Part shown: positions 35,366-46,576 of the stretch, in pieces
Numbering within the stretch: the first letter of the stretch is position 1
Layout of the letters: every line of letters begins with the position of its first letter
The notes under the pieces: generated by a model
Told to the model about the DNA's origin: nothing
Databases searched by the model: none
Seen by the model: only the letters and a program-made list of their open reading frames with translations
Translations under genes and position numbers: made by a program
DNA from: Sipunculus nudus
Taxonomy: Eukaryota; Annelida; Sipuncula; Golfingiida; Sipunculidae
Length of the DNA stretch: 64,000 nt
Direction of reading: 5' to 3'
Assembly (NCBI GenBank): GCA_026874595.1
Contig: CM049320.1
Coordinates: forward strand, 26,078,214 to 26,142,213

Positions 35366-35690
35366 ATAAAAAACAAGGCCTACAGGCCTAATGCGAACCT
35401 GTGCAATGAGATTACACCAGGTAAAATGCTTCAATGCTGGACCATTACTTTTCAAGAACATGTGTAACATGTATATGAACAATGCAAGTACTAAACACTT
35501 AGAACAAGAAACAATTAAACAAACATCACTGGGTCTGTGTGTGCATCACAAAGATAACTAATTATTTGCAAAAATTTTGGTGATGTTAGCTCCTGCCGTT
35601 TTGGAGTTAGCTATGGTTAACGTACAGACAACGCACAATGGACGATGCCGCATTAGCAAACCTGTCAGCTCACGGGTTCGCTAAAAATGC
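35366..35690 (+). mobile_element. Pearl/HINE-like family I, short copy
   Basis: Starts 'aacaaggcctacaggcctaa' with 'gcgaacctgtgcaatgag' and ends 'cagacaacgcacaatggacg', 'atgccgcattagcaaacc', 'cacgggttcgctaaaaa'. The 5' GCGAACCTGTG is matched inverted by CACGGGTTCGC at the 3' end, and the end TAAAAA is shared with families A and B. No tandem core is evident. Confidence 0.6.
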
Positions 35691-35695
35691 TGCAT

Positions 35696-37605
35696 TTCTG
35701 ACAATGCCATATGGGGGTAATGAGCTGCATTGGCAGAGGTCTGTGCTCTCTGGGTGCATGCTTTTCTAGATGTAACCTACAGTTCATTTATATGTTCACA
35801 CAGTAGGCCAGAAATCCGATGAATTTTACAAATTTATAAGCATGTGAATAGCCTACTTTAAGTTGTGACTGATGTTAATTGCCTTCATATTCTTAAATAA
35901 ATTAGACCTGCATGCTTGTCTTGCAAGTAAAATAACAAAAGGCTTATTATCATTTTCATAGTAACTAATTCATTCAGTACAGACCTTTTAAAAAAACTAA
36001 ATTAATAAAGTGTTCAAGATTATTCCTTCATTTTATGTAACAGTTTTTGCATGGATATAAACCTTTAATTTGCATAGATAAAGTGTTTGGTACTCTCATA
36101 AATGGATATGAAATACATCAATTATAATATGGACTTTTTATTTCCCAAGGAGTATTAGAAATTTCAAAATATAGCACTTATGTTAGGGTAATCAAAAATA
36201 ATATTACCATAAAGAACCCTGGCAATCTGCCTGATTAGTGAAGCTTTATGCTTGCCAGGACTACCATAAAGGACGGTATTTGTGTCATCATAAAGCAAGA
36301 GCGCTATGTGAAAATATGAAAACTAATCTTAGTAATCTAAATTGACAAATTAATGTTGTCCCATGAAAGATATGAGTAAAGTTCCCACAGAGGATTTTGA
36401 TTTCCCTCAGGTTTTAAGTTTTGCTGAAACAAAACATAATATACAATCAGATTACAAGATGCGAATTTAATTGTAAAATTACCTGGATACCCTAATCACT
36501 GGCAAGCTTTCCTGTATTTAGAATGATGTCATGTCTGAGTAACATGCATGGTATCACCTATTCAGTTGCCTAAAAATGGCTGGCCCTAATACCTATGAAT
36601 AAAGTATGTGTCTTCCATGGACAAAGGAACCACTCTGTGTCAAAATGGAACATAATCTTTTGATTAAGTAATATATTGATCCAGATTACCATCAAAATTT
36701 AATTTCTAGTTCAACCCTTGGGTATTATTCTTGTCAATCCACAGAATTCCACTGGAATCCTTTCATTACTTTTTGTATTAAGTGGCCAACAGACAATTCC
36801 AACAACTAACTAACAAAGGGAAGAGCAAAATTCTCTAATAACCTGCTTAAAGAAATATGCAAACACTAAAGTTATCTTTCGTTTTTGAATGACAATATTT
36901 CAGTTTATATTAAACTTAGGTGGGAACCTCTGTGTATGCTGCATGGAATTTAGAGTGATTATACAATAGCCAGCTTGTATAAAATACATCTCACAAAAGC
37001 AATAAAAATATTATTTTATCATTTCAACTATACTGCTAATCTATTAAGCTATGGACAAATATTTGCAAATGTATGTTGAATCTCTTCATTGCTGGAAGAA
37101 ATGTTAAGTAAAGAATGGTAACATTTTTGATGATAATTATTAATTAATTATTGCTTCATAACTGGCCATATGAATGCAATTTTTGCTCTTAAAGTCAACA
37201 TTTATCTTATAAGACATACATGTAACTGCCTGACAAATAAAAATACTTTTGTAAAACTTATATCAAATAATTTACACACTGTCATTTCTACTTTGGTAAC
37301 TGAGAAATTTTAAAGTAAATTCTCTTAAAATAATTTTTCTTAACTCTCTATTCAGCTTGATAAGTCATTAGCTCATTGGTATGGTTTGCCAGTGCAGATG
37401 TATACGAAACCTGGGAAAAGTTCAATAAATTTTCAGAAATGTTTCCTATAGATACAGATAGTGGTTGTTGACTGTTTGAAGCTGCTTTGTTTGGCAAACA
37501 TTTACATACAAGCACACTTATTTTTAACTTCTTAAGATAACACTGATTTCACATTAAGCTTGGTAACCTTCAGAGACAACGTGGCATATATCAATGATGT
37601 AGTCA
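35696..37605. other. AT-rich single-copy DNA, no gene seen
   Basis: Nearly 2 kb without a credible frame or recognised repeat. Confidence 0.55.
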
Positions 37606-37609
37606 AGTC

Positions 37610-38090
37610 CACATTACCTGTGTCTTAGTCCAAGCCACTCTAGTCACAGTTCTTGCATGAGGTTCAAGCCAAAGTCTTTTGTAACTTAAGTCCAAGTTAA
37701 AGACCAGTCAATATTGTCTTAATTAAAAGCACTTATATAAATAGGAATCAGAGATCATCATGTGCCTTTTTATGTCTTAATTTACATGTTTTTCACTTTA
37801 ATAATGAATTACATTTTATTCCCAATGCAAAGATTGAGTTTGGAATATAGTCTGAACTTGATTTTTGTAATATTTTGTCATTATACTTCACACTTATAAG
37901 TCTTTATTGTAGGTTTTCCAATTTGTAAGTCAGGCCGTACAGACCAGCCCTAATTTCTTGAGTCTTAACCTCACAGCCCACTGCAAGAAACATGTGCGGG
38001 ACACCCAAGATTAAGTCAAAGTCCCTGAAGAGGTGGACTGAAGTACAAGTCCAGACTGATTGTCCTTCATCACTGACAGATACTGCAAAA
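37610..38090. repeat. Dispersed repeat family J, copy 2
   Basis: Ordered matches to 30590-31480: 'agtccaagccactctagt', 'gaggttcaagccaaagtc', 'catcatgtgccttttta', 'aaagtccctgaag' and 'aagtacaagtccag'. Diverged; class unknown. Confidence 0.5.
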
Positions 38091-39494
38091 AAAATTACCA
38101 CTGGGCCATTTTAATCTTTAAATACCTAGCTTGTAAATTTAAAAATGAGTTTCAAACCATGCTTACTTTCTGACTATATCCTTATGTCATCAGTAATATT
38201 GATATTAGGTTATGAGTGACCAGTTCCAACCAATGCACACATACAAATGAAAGAACCTAAGGGAAAGTCTATCTTTAGATGATCACCATCATATCCTTGC
38301 AGCATGCAGCTGAACAAAACATGTATAATGTACATGGTGGCAGACAACAATTAAGCTTTTCACTGTAGTTCTTGATACAACTTCCACTGCCATACCAACG
38401 CTTGAAATATCAGACTATCATTAGAAGGGCAAAACTCTCGTTAAATTGATGGGGAGAATTCTACCAGATAATGGTTAATATCTGAACTGATGAGCCTATT
38501 GGAGATACTTCATTACCTCAATAATGAACCAACAGGACCATATGCATAACATCCGACTGCTGGTTTTATCACAGCTCCATGGCCAATATGCCATAACAAC
38601 CACTGGTATTCCATAAACTTTCAGTCAGGGAGGAATTGCACAGATTACTTGAGCAATAATGATTTATAACAAAGGTCAGGTCCAAAAATTCTGCTGCTAC
38701 TTTTTCTGCTATAACTACTTTAATATATACATGGGCCATGGCCAATCCATATTATTCTCCAAGGTATAGGACAACTTGGATACTCTTAAATTTATACAAC
38801 AGGTTATTTCATTTTAGAGCTTAATTAAACCCCCAAGTTACAGAAGGTGCTTGTGCATTAACAAAATCCATGTAATTCTAAAAGCAAACTTCAATGCAAG
38901 CTGTATTTGAAAATCAATGTTAATATCCTGACTGTCAATGTTAATGTTTCCCTTGAAACTGCTCTGACCTTGATTTAGTCATGCTAGCTGCTGATGGTGA
39001 CGCAACAGTTTTCTAAGTCAGTTGCCTCACAGATCCACCAAAGTGGAGAATTTATCATGATAACCTGTATATTCTTTTTATTTCATATCACACTAAATAA
39101 GTTCAATAGGCTTCTCTCTCTAATTAACAACTTTTAACAATTATATGAATATTTAAGTTATTATTGTGATTTTACTGGTTTTGTGAATTTAATCTTTCCA
39201 ACATCCAAACCTCTGCATTACAAGTGTGTTTGTATGAGCCACGTGGTAGCTGACCCTGAGGTGCTGCTGTGTGTGTAAACAACAGATTACTTGTGTCCGA
39301 CACACAGACATACCACACTGATGCATTATTTGGCCAGTTGAGCACCTGGGGCCCAAAGAGGTTGGATGATGGGATTTATTCTTAGATCTCATGTGTTTCT
39401 TGACAGCTTCGTGAGCTAGTAAATCTATACCCAATAAGATGTATCTTCTTTTAGTAGTGGGGCACTCTAAATTGCGCCAGCCACTAAATAAAAG
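38091..39494. other. Single-copy DNA; long minus-strand frame not called
   Basis: Mostly AT-rich. A 136-codon minus-strand frame (39189-39599) runs through the end of the poly-G MITE at 39495-39709 and then through single-copy sequence. The single-copy part includes KRRYILLGIDLLAHEAVKKH, which looks protein-like, but the acceptor-like 'tttatttag' before it does not give a compatible frame with the candidate exon at 39964-40093. I therefore do not call it. Confidence 0.35.
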
Positions 39495-39709
39495 CAATTG
39501 AGGAGTCGCATGAAGCGGCTCCAGGGGAGGGGTCCAGGGGGTCCGCCCCCCCCCCCCATTTTCAGCTACAGCAACCTTTTTATAAAGGTTACAGACCAAT
39601 TTTTCCGGCCTGGACCCCCCTTTTCCGGACCTGGGGACCTTTTTTCAGGGTTTTCATTAGTCCTCCTGGGTTGGACCCCTCCTTTTCCTTAATCCTCGAT
39701 CCGCCTCTG
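39495..39709 (-). mobile_element. Poly-G MITE of the GCGGATCC family
   Basis: On the minus strand it begins CAGAGGCGGATCGAGG, then 'aaggaggggtccaaccca', 'cattttcagctgtagcaacc'-like text and a C/G run, ending near 'ggagccgcttcatg'. CAG.GGCG termini are typical of hAT elements. No clean 8-bp duplication was found at this copy. Relatives: 53641-53825, 55345-55487, 55965-56073 and 61921-62070. Confidence 0.6.
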
Positions 39710-39963
39710 ACTAGTGACCACGAACAAAATGTATAGTAGCAATGTGGGAGACCTTTAGGTACAAAAGTCCCGCTTAAAGTATGGAGCCAGGCTTCCCCCA
39801 TGTGTAATTGGTAATTTTCAGCCTTGCATCAAGCAAGACACGCGGTACTGTTGTACAGGGGTGACCATCAAAGCTTGAATGTTTGGTGATGCCATTAAGA
39901 TTAATTGGTGATTTTCTAAAAGAATAAGTTGTGTAGACAATTGTAGAAACTAATTGTACTCAC

Positions 39964-40093
39964 GTAAAACGTCCTCACCTTGATATCCTGTCTCAGTCTT
40001 CAGTCCAACAGTCACGACAGTCTTAGTCGCAGAGAGCGCCGGTTTCTGAACGTTTTCACCGCGTCTTTTCATCATTGACAGCATTCGGACCAT
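39964..40093 (-). CDS. Candidate first coding exon, basic N-terminus (partial)
   Basis: On the minus strand the ATG at 40093 is preceded by an in-frame TAA four codons upstream, so the start is well defined. The frame reads MVRMLSMMKRRGENVQKPAL, then SATKTVVTVGLKTETGYQ. Two donors fit: CAAG|GTGAGG at 39978 (38 codons) and TTAC|GTGAGT at 39963 (adding GEDVL); both leave phase 1. Third codon positions are G/C-richer than the surroundings, as expected of coding DNA. A TATA-like box (40173-40167) lies about 75 bp upstream. No signal peptide or known domain is visible; the N-terminus is basic and suggests a cytosolic or nuclear protein. A 2.1-kb inverted-repeat element sits 263 bp upstream of the ATG. 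Downstream exons were not identified. Confidence 0.4.
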
Positions 40094-40166
40094 TTTATAT
40101 TCTTACATTCGGCTAAATATGGATTGTTCATACACAAATGATGGACTAATCGATACATCACTTCAA

Positions 40167-40173
40167 TTTTATA
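40167..40173 (-). promoter_or_regulatory. Candidate TATA box for the exon at 40093
   Basis: Minus-strand TATAAAA about 75 bp upstream of the ATG. No initiator stands out. Confidence 0.2.
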
Positions 40174-40395
40174 ATTTATTTTTTCATGTTTTTGAGTTTC
40201 TGTGTCATCAGGCCAGGGGACATGTGCGCAAGAAATCAATTTAGGTTAATCATTAATACCTACCACTGTCACCTGACAAATGCCACTCATCTGAGAACTG
40301 CTTAAGAAGCTTTGTGACGGAATACTGGTAAATTGTTACAACAGTATTAGCTATGTACGGTGGCTCGTATAGGACATGCACAAAATTATTTTTAT

Positions 40396-40608
40396 CTCGT
40401 TCCCACGAGATAGTATCTCGTTCCCACGCGTTATTATCTCGTGGCCACGCGATAATTATCTCGTTCCCACGCGTTAGTATCTCGTGGCCACGCGATAATT
40501 ATCTCGTTCCCACGCGTTAGTATCTCGTGGCCACGCGATGATTATCTCGTTCCCACGCGTTAGTATCTCGTGGCCACGCGATAATTATCGCGTGGGAACG
40601 AGATAAAT
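40396..40608. repeat. Left subterminal array of near-palindromic units
   Basis: About ten units of 21-22 bp alternate between 'tatctcgttcccacgcgtta' and 'tatctcgtggccacgcgata'; each is close to a palindrome centred on the GG/CC core. The CpG density contrasts with the AT-rich flanks. Confidence 0.9.
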
Positions 40609-40863
40609 GTGGACAGACAATACAGTAAGACCTACATCTTAAATCCTTAAGGCATGTTTCTATACACTGAATGAAGACTATGGTCAATTATTTGCATGAA
40701 TTTAGAGCGGGCTTAATATGCTGAGACCTGAAATGATGCAACAGGGACTCGTACAACACTCGTTTGCCATGTTTGTTTAGAGAATGTGTGAGCGGGTAAG
40801 GGGGGGGGGGGGTCTTGTTCGGGTAAAATATTTGTCATAATAAATGTTCACAATATAAATTAC

Positions 40864-40915
40864 CATTGGCGGCGAAACCAAATTTTCATTGGGGGCCCAA
40901 TATTATACCCAAATA

Positions 40916-40988
<73 letters not shown>

Positions 40989-41075
40989 ATATATATTATA
41001 TATATATACTAATATATATATATATTATATATATTATATATACATATATATTATATATATATTATTATTTATATA

Positions 41076-41124
<49 letters not shown>

Positions 41125-41446
41125 TAATGAGGGCCGTAGCCTGACACAAATGGCAGGGGGGGGATTTGATGGGGTAGTCCCCGACGGGGGGGGGGGGTTG
41201 GATGGTTGGGAGGGGGTCTCACCCTCTCAAGGTTTTGAAAATTTTGAAAAACTGTATGGGTACTACTGCACTCTGGTGCATTTTATTGGTCAATGCTTAT
41301 TAAGTGAAACAGTACCTCCTTGTAGGGAGATAATTTGTTATTTGTCTGGCAATGGATTCATTTCACACAGAATATCAACTTTTTTCACCGCAAATCCCGG
41401 AGTCTGCGGCCCTGTATATATGGTACTCTAAGTACTGAGCAGAAGA

Positions 41447-41518
<72 letters not shown>

Positions 41519-41615
41519 GTGCAAATACCCAATAATAATAGAGTGGATGTTTTTATACCCATCATTATGTTGGCTCAGCCCCCCCCCCCCCCCCCCCACG
41601 GTTTCGTCGCCTATG
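40864..41615. mobile_element. Possible nested MITE around TA and poly-C tracts
   Basis: 'cattggcggcgaaacc' at the left is matched by the reverse complement of 'ggtttcgtcgcctatg' at the right. It encloses a (TA)n region (40918-41120), G runs at 41157-41203, a (TA)n(GT)n tract (41449-41514) and a C run (41580-41597). Ends of the CA..GGCG type recall hAT MITEs, but no 8-bp duplication is visible. Confidence 0.35.
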
Positions 41616-42159
41616 AATACATAACTGAAGTTTTATTGTAGAAAGAAAAATGTGAAGGGGAAGAATGAGCAAATTTCTCGTATAAAGGTCTTCTTAACCC
41701 CTCCCCCCAGTTATAATGTAGTGGCATGGCTGAAACCTTTTGTTGTAAGCTTCTCCCTTGAGACATAACACAAACCGACATGTTGTTTACCCTGTTCGGT
41801 ATACCCGAAATTAAATAACCCCAACCCTAGTCCTAAAAAAATAAGATTTCTGAGAATGTAAAATACAAACAAGTGTTTCAGCTTAATTCATGTTTGGTAC
41901 ACAAGGGTTTATATCACCCTTACCCTAAAACAATCAATACAGTTTTCCATGAACAAATAAAAATGGGCTAGTTGAACCAACGCAATGAAATGGTGAACCA
42001 ACGCAATGAAAACTGCTGAAATTTACCTCAAAGCATTCGGCGCAAACACACATACAACGAAACACATACAAACAATTTAAGCTGCATCGACGCTCGATAT
42101 AAAACAGACCACAGACATTCTTGTCCAAATGAGGGTTTGAGCTATAGCATGGCATACTA

Positions 42160-42418
42160 ACGCGTGGCCACGCGATACTAACGCGTGGGAACGAGATAAT
42201 TATCGCGTGGGAACGAGATACTATCTCGTGGGAACGAGATAATTATCGCGTGGCCACGAGATACTATCTCGTGGGATTGAGATAATTATCGCGTGGCCAC
42301 GAGATACTAACGCGTGGGAACGAGATAATTATCCCGTGGGAACGAGATACTATCTCGTGGGAACGAGATAATTATCGCGTGGCCACGAGATACTATCGCG
42401 TGGGAACGAGATAAAAAA
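42160..42418. repeat. Right subterminal array, inverted relative to the left
   Basis: About twelve units alternate 'atcgcgtggccacgagat' and 'actatctcgtgggaacgaga', the reverse complement of the left array but with a different order and number of units. The two arms have therefore been rearranging independently. Confidence 0.9.
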
Positions 42419-42457
42419 TAATTTTGTGCATGTCCTATACGAGCCACCGTAGCTATG

Positions 42458-44421
42458 CATATACGGGCCTCTAATTTTCCTTTAATGTTTTCTTCGAGGC
42501 TGCATGTTCGGCCGACAATAGTACATGCTTAAAGATTAGGCCTATAACACTTTACTTTTATAATCAGTTAAATCTAAAGGATTTCTGAAATCTGAAGGAT
42601 ATTTCCCTCTGACTTCTACCCGGGTAAACCAAAACGATTATATCACAGTATTTGCCCGTGTGAATGCTCCAAACCCATTTGGCACACAACCAAAAATTGA
42701 TGAGTGACAAGTGCAAAAGTTAACTCTATGTAAGCCCTATCAATATGACGCTCTAGCCTACATGAGGTTACACGAATTAAGGATGCATGCGTCGTTAAGT
42801 TTCGAAAAAAACTATTGCTTCATTCTGAATTTACACGTCGGTTGACTGTGGTATAGCCTAGGCCTAAGTTCATTGACGTCATCAATAAACAGTTATAAGT
42901 CTGCACGTTTTGAAGCCCCTCGACACACAGAGTAAAGCTGGAAAAAAATTGTGTGGTGATAAACATCCTTTATGTCCTTGATTGAATGCATTTAAGACCA
43001 TTGGAAATAAAAAGGAAACAATTACAATGTATACATCATCTTTTTAAATTTCACATTTTCTAAATACCAAGTAGCATTTACATAAATACCTGATTACTGC
43101 AGCGACATCGCACGCAGAATTATGAACCCACATGGGTGGCCGGTTATAAATGTACAATATTAGCTACATTTGTAGGCTTCCATGAAAGGGATATATGAAA
43201 CCATAAATAATTCTCCCAGATATTGAAGTTCAGGGACGTCACATTGTTCGATGTCCGGAGGGGTCGATTCACGGACGGCCCAGAAGCAGGGTATAATCAC
43301 GTTTTATGCCTGTACTGGGCGTATAAACTAACGGCTTGACTAGGTCTCACGCGACGGCCGCCACCCCTGTGCCATTTAGATAGGGCCAGCGCGCCTGCCA
43401 CTTTTGTACAGACCAGTATAAATATGAAATCGGCCCATCTTTATAGTTCTTCAGTATTGACCGGGCTTGGCTGAGAAAACACGTTCTAGAGCTAAAGGCC
43501 GCGAGCGTCACTCATTAAATCTACCGTCCTGACACGCGCAATTCACCCAGGTCGCCACATTACAATAACTTACCATCGTACAAGCATTTTTTTTTCTGTA
43601 TGAAACACTGACACGTAGACGCATATTACTTTTTTTCTTGATCATTTTTTATTCAGCAAGATATTGGAAGTAGAACATTACCACTCCGTACCATATACAT
43701 TTCCCCTGCATGGGTCAGTCTGATTATATAAACCATCATTTGTTCATTACCTTTTTATTGTATATAAAATATCTAAAAACTGTATTATTGGATCGAGTAT
43801 ACGTTGATGTTCTGCATGTAGAGAAGTATATATTATTGAAAGGTGCGTTGGTACAACCAGCAGAAGAATTATTATAAAACTACAGCTGATAAACTCGGTA
43901 ACCGGTGCCTTTTGTCGCGGTTTGGGGATGCATCAAATTAGATGAGGAATATTAGCTCATTTTTTATTCCATAAGTTAAATTAAATTTATTGAAATTTCT
44001 ACATAACGTGTTTCGTGGGGATTAAATGATGTAGGTTATTTGAGGTAAGAAACCACACTAAGAAAGGAATAATTAATTTCAATGTGAAAGGACAGGCTCA
44101 GGAGAATGGATTCTAACATTGTTAAATGTCCTGAGCTTTGTTGATTGTCATGGTATACAAAAGCCTGATCGAAAACTGACAACGCTTCAAGATAACAGGC
44201 AGGTTAACAACTGCGAGTCGATGGCAAAGAAATAACTTCAGCCTTGGTTCGTTGCTTTGTCTCAAAGCAAATTACACCAACTATGTACCAATTTAGCAGA
44301 AAATTTGTAGAGTATTAGAGTAAAATCGTATGAATAATCCATCAAATTCTGAATGTAATCGGAATCAAAATAATAATAACTTTTGTACCATTATGACAAA
44401 GGACGATAACTTGCATAGTCG
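42458..44421. other. Base-balanced single-copy DNA with a possible promoter
   Basis: Composition is less AT-rich, especially at 43230-43560. TATAAATA at 43417 precedes TTCAGTATT (A at 43453), a TATA/initiator-like pair with slightly wide spacing of 36 nt. No open frame follows convincingly. On the other strand, ATG|GTAAGT occurs at about 43577. Overall only a hint of a nearby gene start. Confidence 0.25.
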
Positions 44422-44429
44422 ATAACATA

Positions 44430-44492
44430 CAGTGGCGTCAATTTTTTTTCCAGGGTGGGGGGGGGGGAATGACTTTGTATACACACACACAT

Positions 44493-44523
<31 letters not shown>

Positions 44524-44867
44524 CCTTTTTCAGCGTCTGCGAGTGACATATTCAACTATATATATATATATATAATTAATATTTTTATATATATACTTAA
44601 TCATATTTCAAATAATTATAGTGTTTTAGAAAATAAGTTTTTGTAAATTCTAAGCAAGGTTTAAATATAACATTGTTTAATTGTTTAGTAAAAGGATCAA
44701 AAGTCTTTAATTCTATTTATTAATATATTTCATTTGCAGTATTATAATATTACTCTTTGAAAAGTGGGGGGGGGGGGGGAATGATTACATTGACCATCCC
44801 CCCCTTGCCAAAAAGTGGGGGGTATATATACCCCCCATCCCCCCCCCCCCCCATATTGACGCCCCTG
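44430..44867. mobile_element. hAT-type MITE with perfect 8-bp duplication (438 bp)
   Basis: Starts CAGTGGCGTCAAT and ends ATTGACGCCCCTG, inverted repeats of the CAG.GGCG hAT type. It is flanked by perfect 8-bp direct repeats 'ataacata' (44422-44429 and 44868-44875), the duplication length expected for hAT. Inside, a (CA)n(TA)n tract follows the left end and G/C runs precede the right end. Non-coding. A diverged second copy lies at 57855-58318. Confidence 0.88.
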
Positions 44868-45286
44868 ATAACATAGAACCCGCCCATTCCATTTATTTGT
44901 TCTTCCACCAAGTGAAATCGTGTAACTTAAGCTGGACATTGCTAAAACATGGAACACGACTGCAGAATCTAGGTTGATAATGGAATCCCTATCAGTTTAA
45001 TTATGTACTGGTAACATGTTTTTTTTTTATAAATGTGCGTGCCTCCACCCCAGAATTGTATTTAAGTTGTAGGGCTTCCTTTTGAACAAACCTTTTTCAA
45101 TCCTTTGAAATATATATTGGCCGAACTATTAAAGCCATGGTTATCATGTTAAGAAGGTGTAAAATTCTACATACCTGTAAACAAATGAAATTTATGTCAA
45201 ACGGTTGAAGTGTGACTGGTCCCAGTCCCCGGTATTGTCCCAACTGAAAAGCCCTCTCATTGAAAGCATGTGGCCTTTGTTTAGTA

Positions 45287-45460
45287 CAGTAAAACCTGAG
45301 AGTTAAGACCACCTGATGTGCCACACCAAAAGCGGTCTTAAGTCACAGATGGTCTTAAGTCTCAGGTGGTCTAAGTCTCAGCATGAAGCGAACAAATTAG
45401 TTAAATCAAGGCATATATGTCTACGTAAACATTTATTTATTTATTATAAAAATACATACT

Positions 45461-45523
<63 letters not shown>

Positions 45524-46574
45524 CAAGATATTCACAACAATATTTACAAGTTAACAACAATATTTACTTAAAACAATCAATTTTGCTCTGCTGAACAAGG
45601 GAATCTTATTAATAATTATCAAAGAAAGCTGGTCCTTTTATAACTTTATTAAAAAAGCCTTTATCAAAAGCTTTGAATAGCCTGTTTGTTATATTGCACA
45701 AACACAAACCGCTAATTAATGATGTACCATGAGTACACACTGAGTCACTTTGTTGATCACTGAGTCCTATTGTCTTATTGATGAATATTCTATTGATGTT
45801 ATCGAAGCAGGTCGTCAGTTTGTCGTCGTCAAGAACTGACTTGTTGGCAAGTCAAAATGTGTGTGATAAGCAATGACAGTTGATCGCTAACGTTATGACA
45901 AACTTACTTTCATGACTCACTTTTTTTCAAAATTAAATCCGCGCTAATGTTATTTAAACATCGCTAAGACTAGTTATGGACTCCGGTCAACGACCGCAAC
46001 GTAGTGAATGCGACCGCAGTGTCAGAAATACAACGGTAGTTCTATTCGATGAATATTAATGAGGGATTTCCCCTAGAGCACGTGATCCTTTACCGTAAAG
46101 ATGTTTTAGACAATCGTTAAACAAATACGATGTGTTCAAAGATAGGCTGTGCTAAAAAAATAATGGTACACAGGCATCAGAATTAAAGGATTGCGTCGTT
46201 TTACATGTTCCCTCGCAATATTCGCGGAACTTTCACTTTTGGAGAAAGATTAAAACCACGCTAGCCCTGGGCCATTGACACCTGGAGGGGAAAGTAGGTC
46301 ACCATTGCCACCTGCACATTCAAGAGACGGTAAATGGCACGGTCGTTTTAGTCTAAACTTAAGACGCCAGGTGCCACTACCGCTACACCAGGTGGTCGCT
46401 TAACGGAGGTAAAGACCAGCGACTGGCCACATCTGAGCGGTCGGTGGTCGCGTACCACAAACGGTCGCTCAACACAGGGGCATTAAAAAGTGATTAAGCT
46501 CGGTGCATTAATTTTTCGGTCGCAAGTCACAGACGGTCGCTGGCGGCAGTGGTCGCTTGGTTCAGGTTTCACTG
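45287..46574. mobile_element. Pogo/Tigger-like element, 1.29 kb
   Basis: The left end CAGTAAAACCTGAGAG and the reverse complement of the right end 'tcaggtttcactg' agree, and 'ta' flanks both sides (45285-45286 and 46575-46576). This is the TIR and TA-target pattern of pogo/Tigger elements. Subterminal regions hold diverged repeats of 'ggtcttaagtc' (left) and 'ggtcgc' phrases (right). A 60-bp (TA)n tract lies at 45463-45521. No transposase frame is visible, so non-autonomous. Confidence 0.7.
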
Positions 46575-46576
46575 TA

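Larger units (their letters stand above)
40356..42451. mobile_element. 2.1-kb element with long inverted ends and subterminal arrays
   Basis: The left end 'tacggtggctcgtataggac' 'atgcacaaaattattttt' is repeated inverted at the right end ('aaaaataattttgtgcatgt' 'cctatacgagccaccgta'), apart from one T. Just inside both ends lie arrays of 18-22-bp near-palindromic units (see separate entries). The element is flanked by perfect 6-bp direct repeats 'gctatg' (40350-40355 and 42452-42457), so it inserted as one piece, probably recently. The 1.5-kb interior holds a large TA tract, G and C runs and a possible nested MITE, with no transposase frame. Long terminal repeats with 6-bp duplications are known for Polintons, but the TACGG end is not what I expect of that group; the class is unresolved. 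Confidence 0.85.

Noticed and set aside
39189-39599. 136-codon minus-strand frame as exon 2 of the gene starting at 40093
   Set aside because: Its 5' part is poly-G MITE sequence, and the acceptor-like site in front of the single-copy part does not give a frame compatible with the phase-1 donors of the 40093 exon.
40889-41431. 180-codon frame of YIYIYI text
   Set aside because: Translation of a (TA)n microsatellite. The same applies to frames at 8418-8606, 45316-45522, 55755-55961 and 60613-61045.
40396-42418. CRISPR-like array, from regular short repeats
   Set aside because: There are no unique spacers; units are contiguous near-palindromes in a eukaryotic inverted-repeat element.
43417-43460. 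Firm promoter call at TATAAATA/TTCAGT
   Set aside because: The spacing of 36 nt is wide and no exon follows. It is kept only as a remark in the surrounding region.
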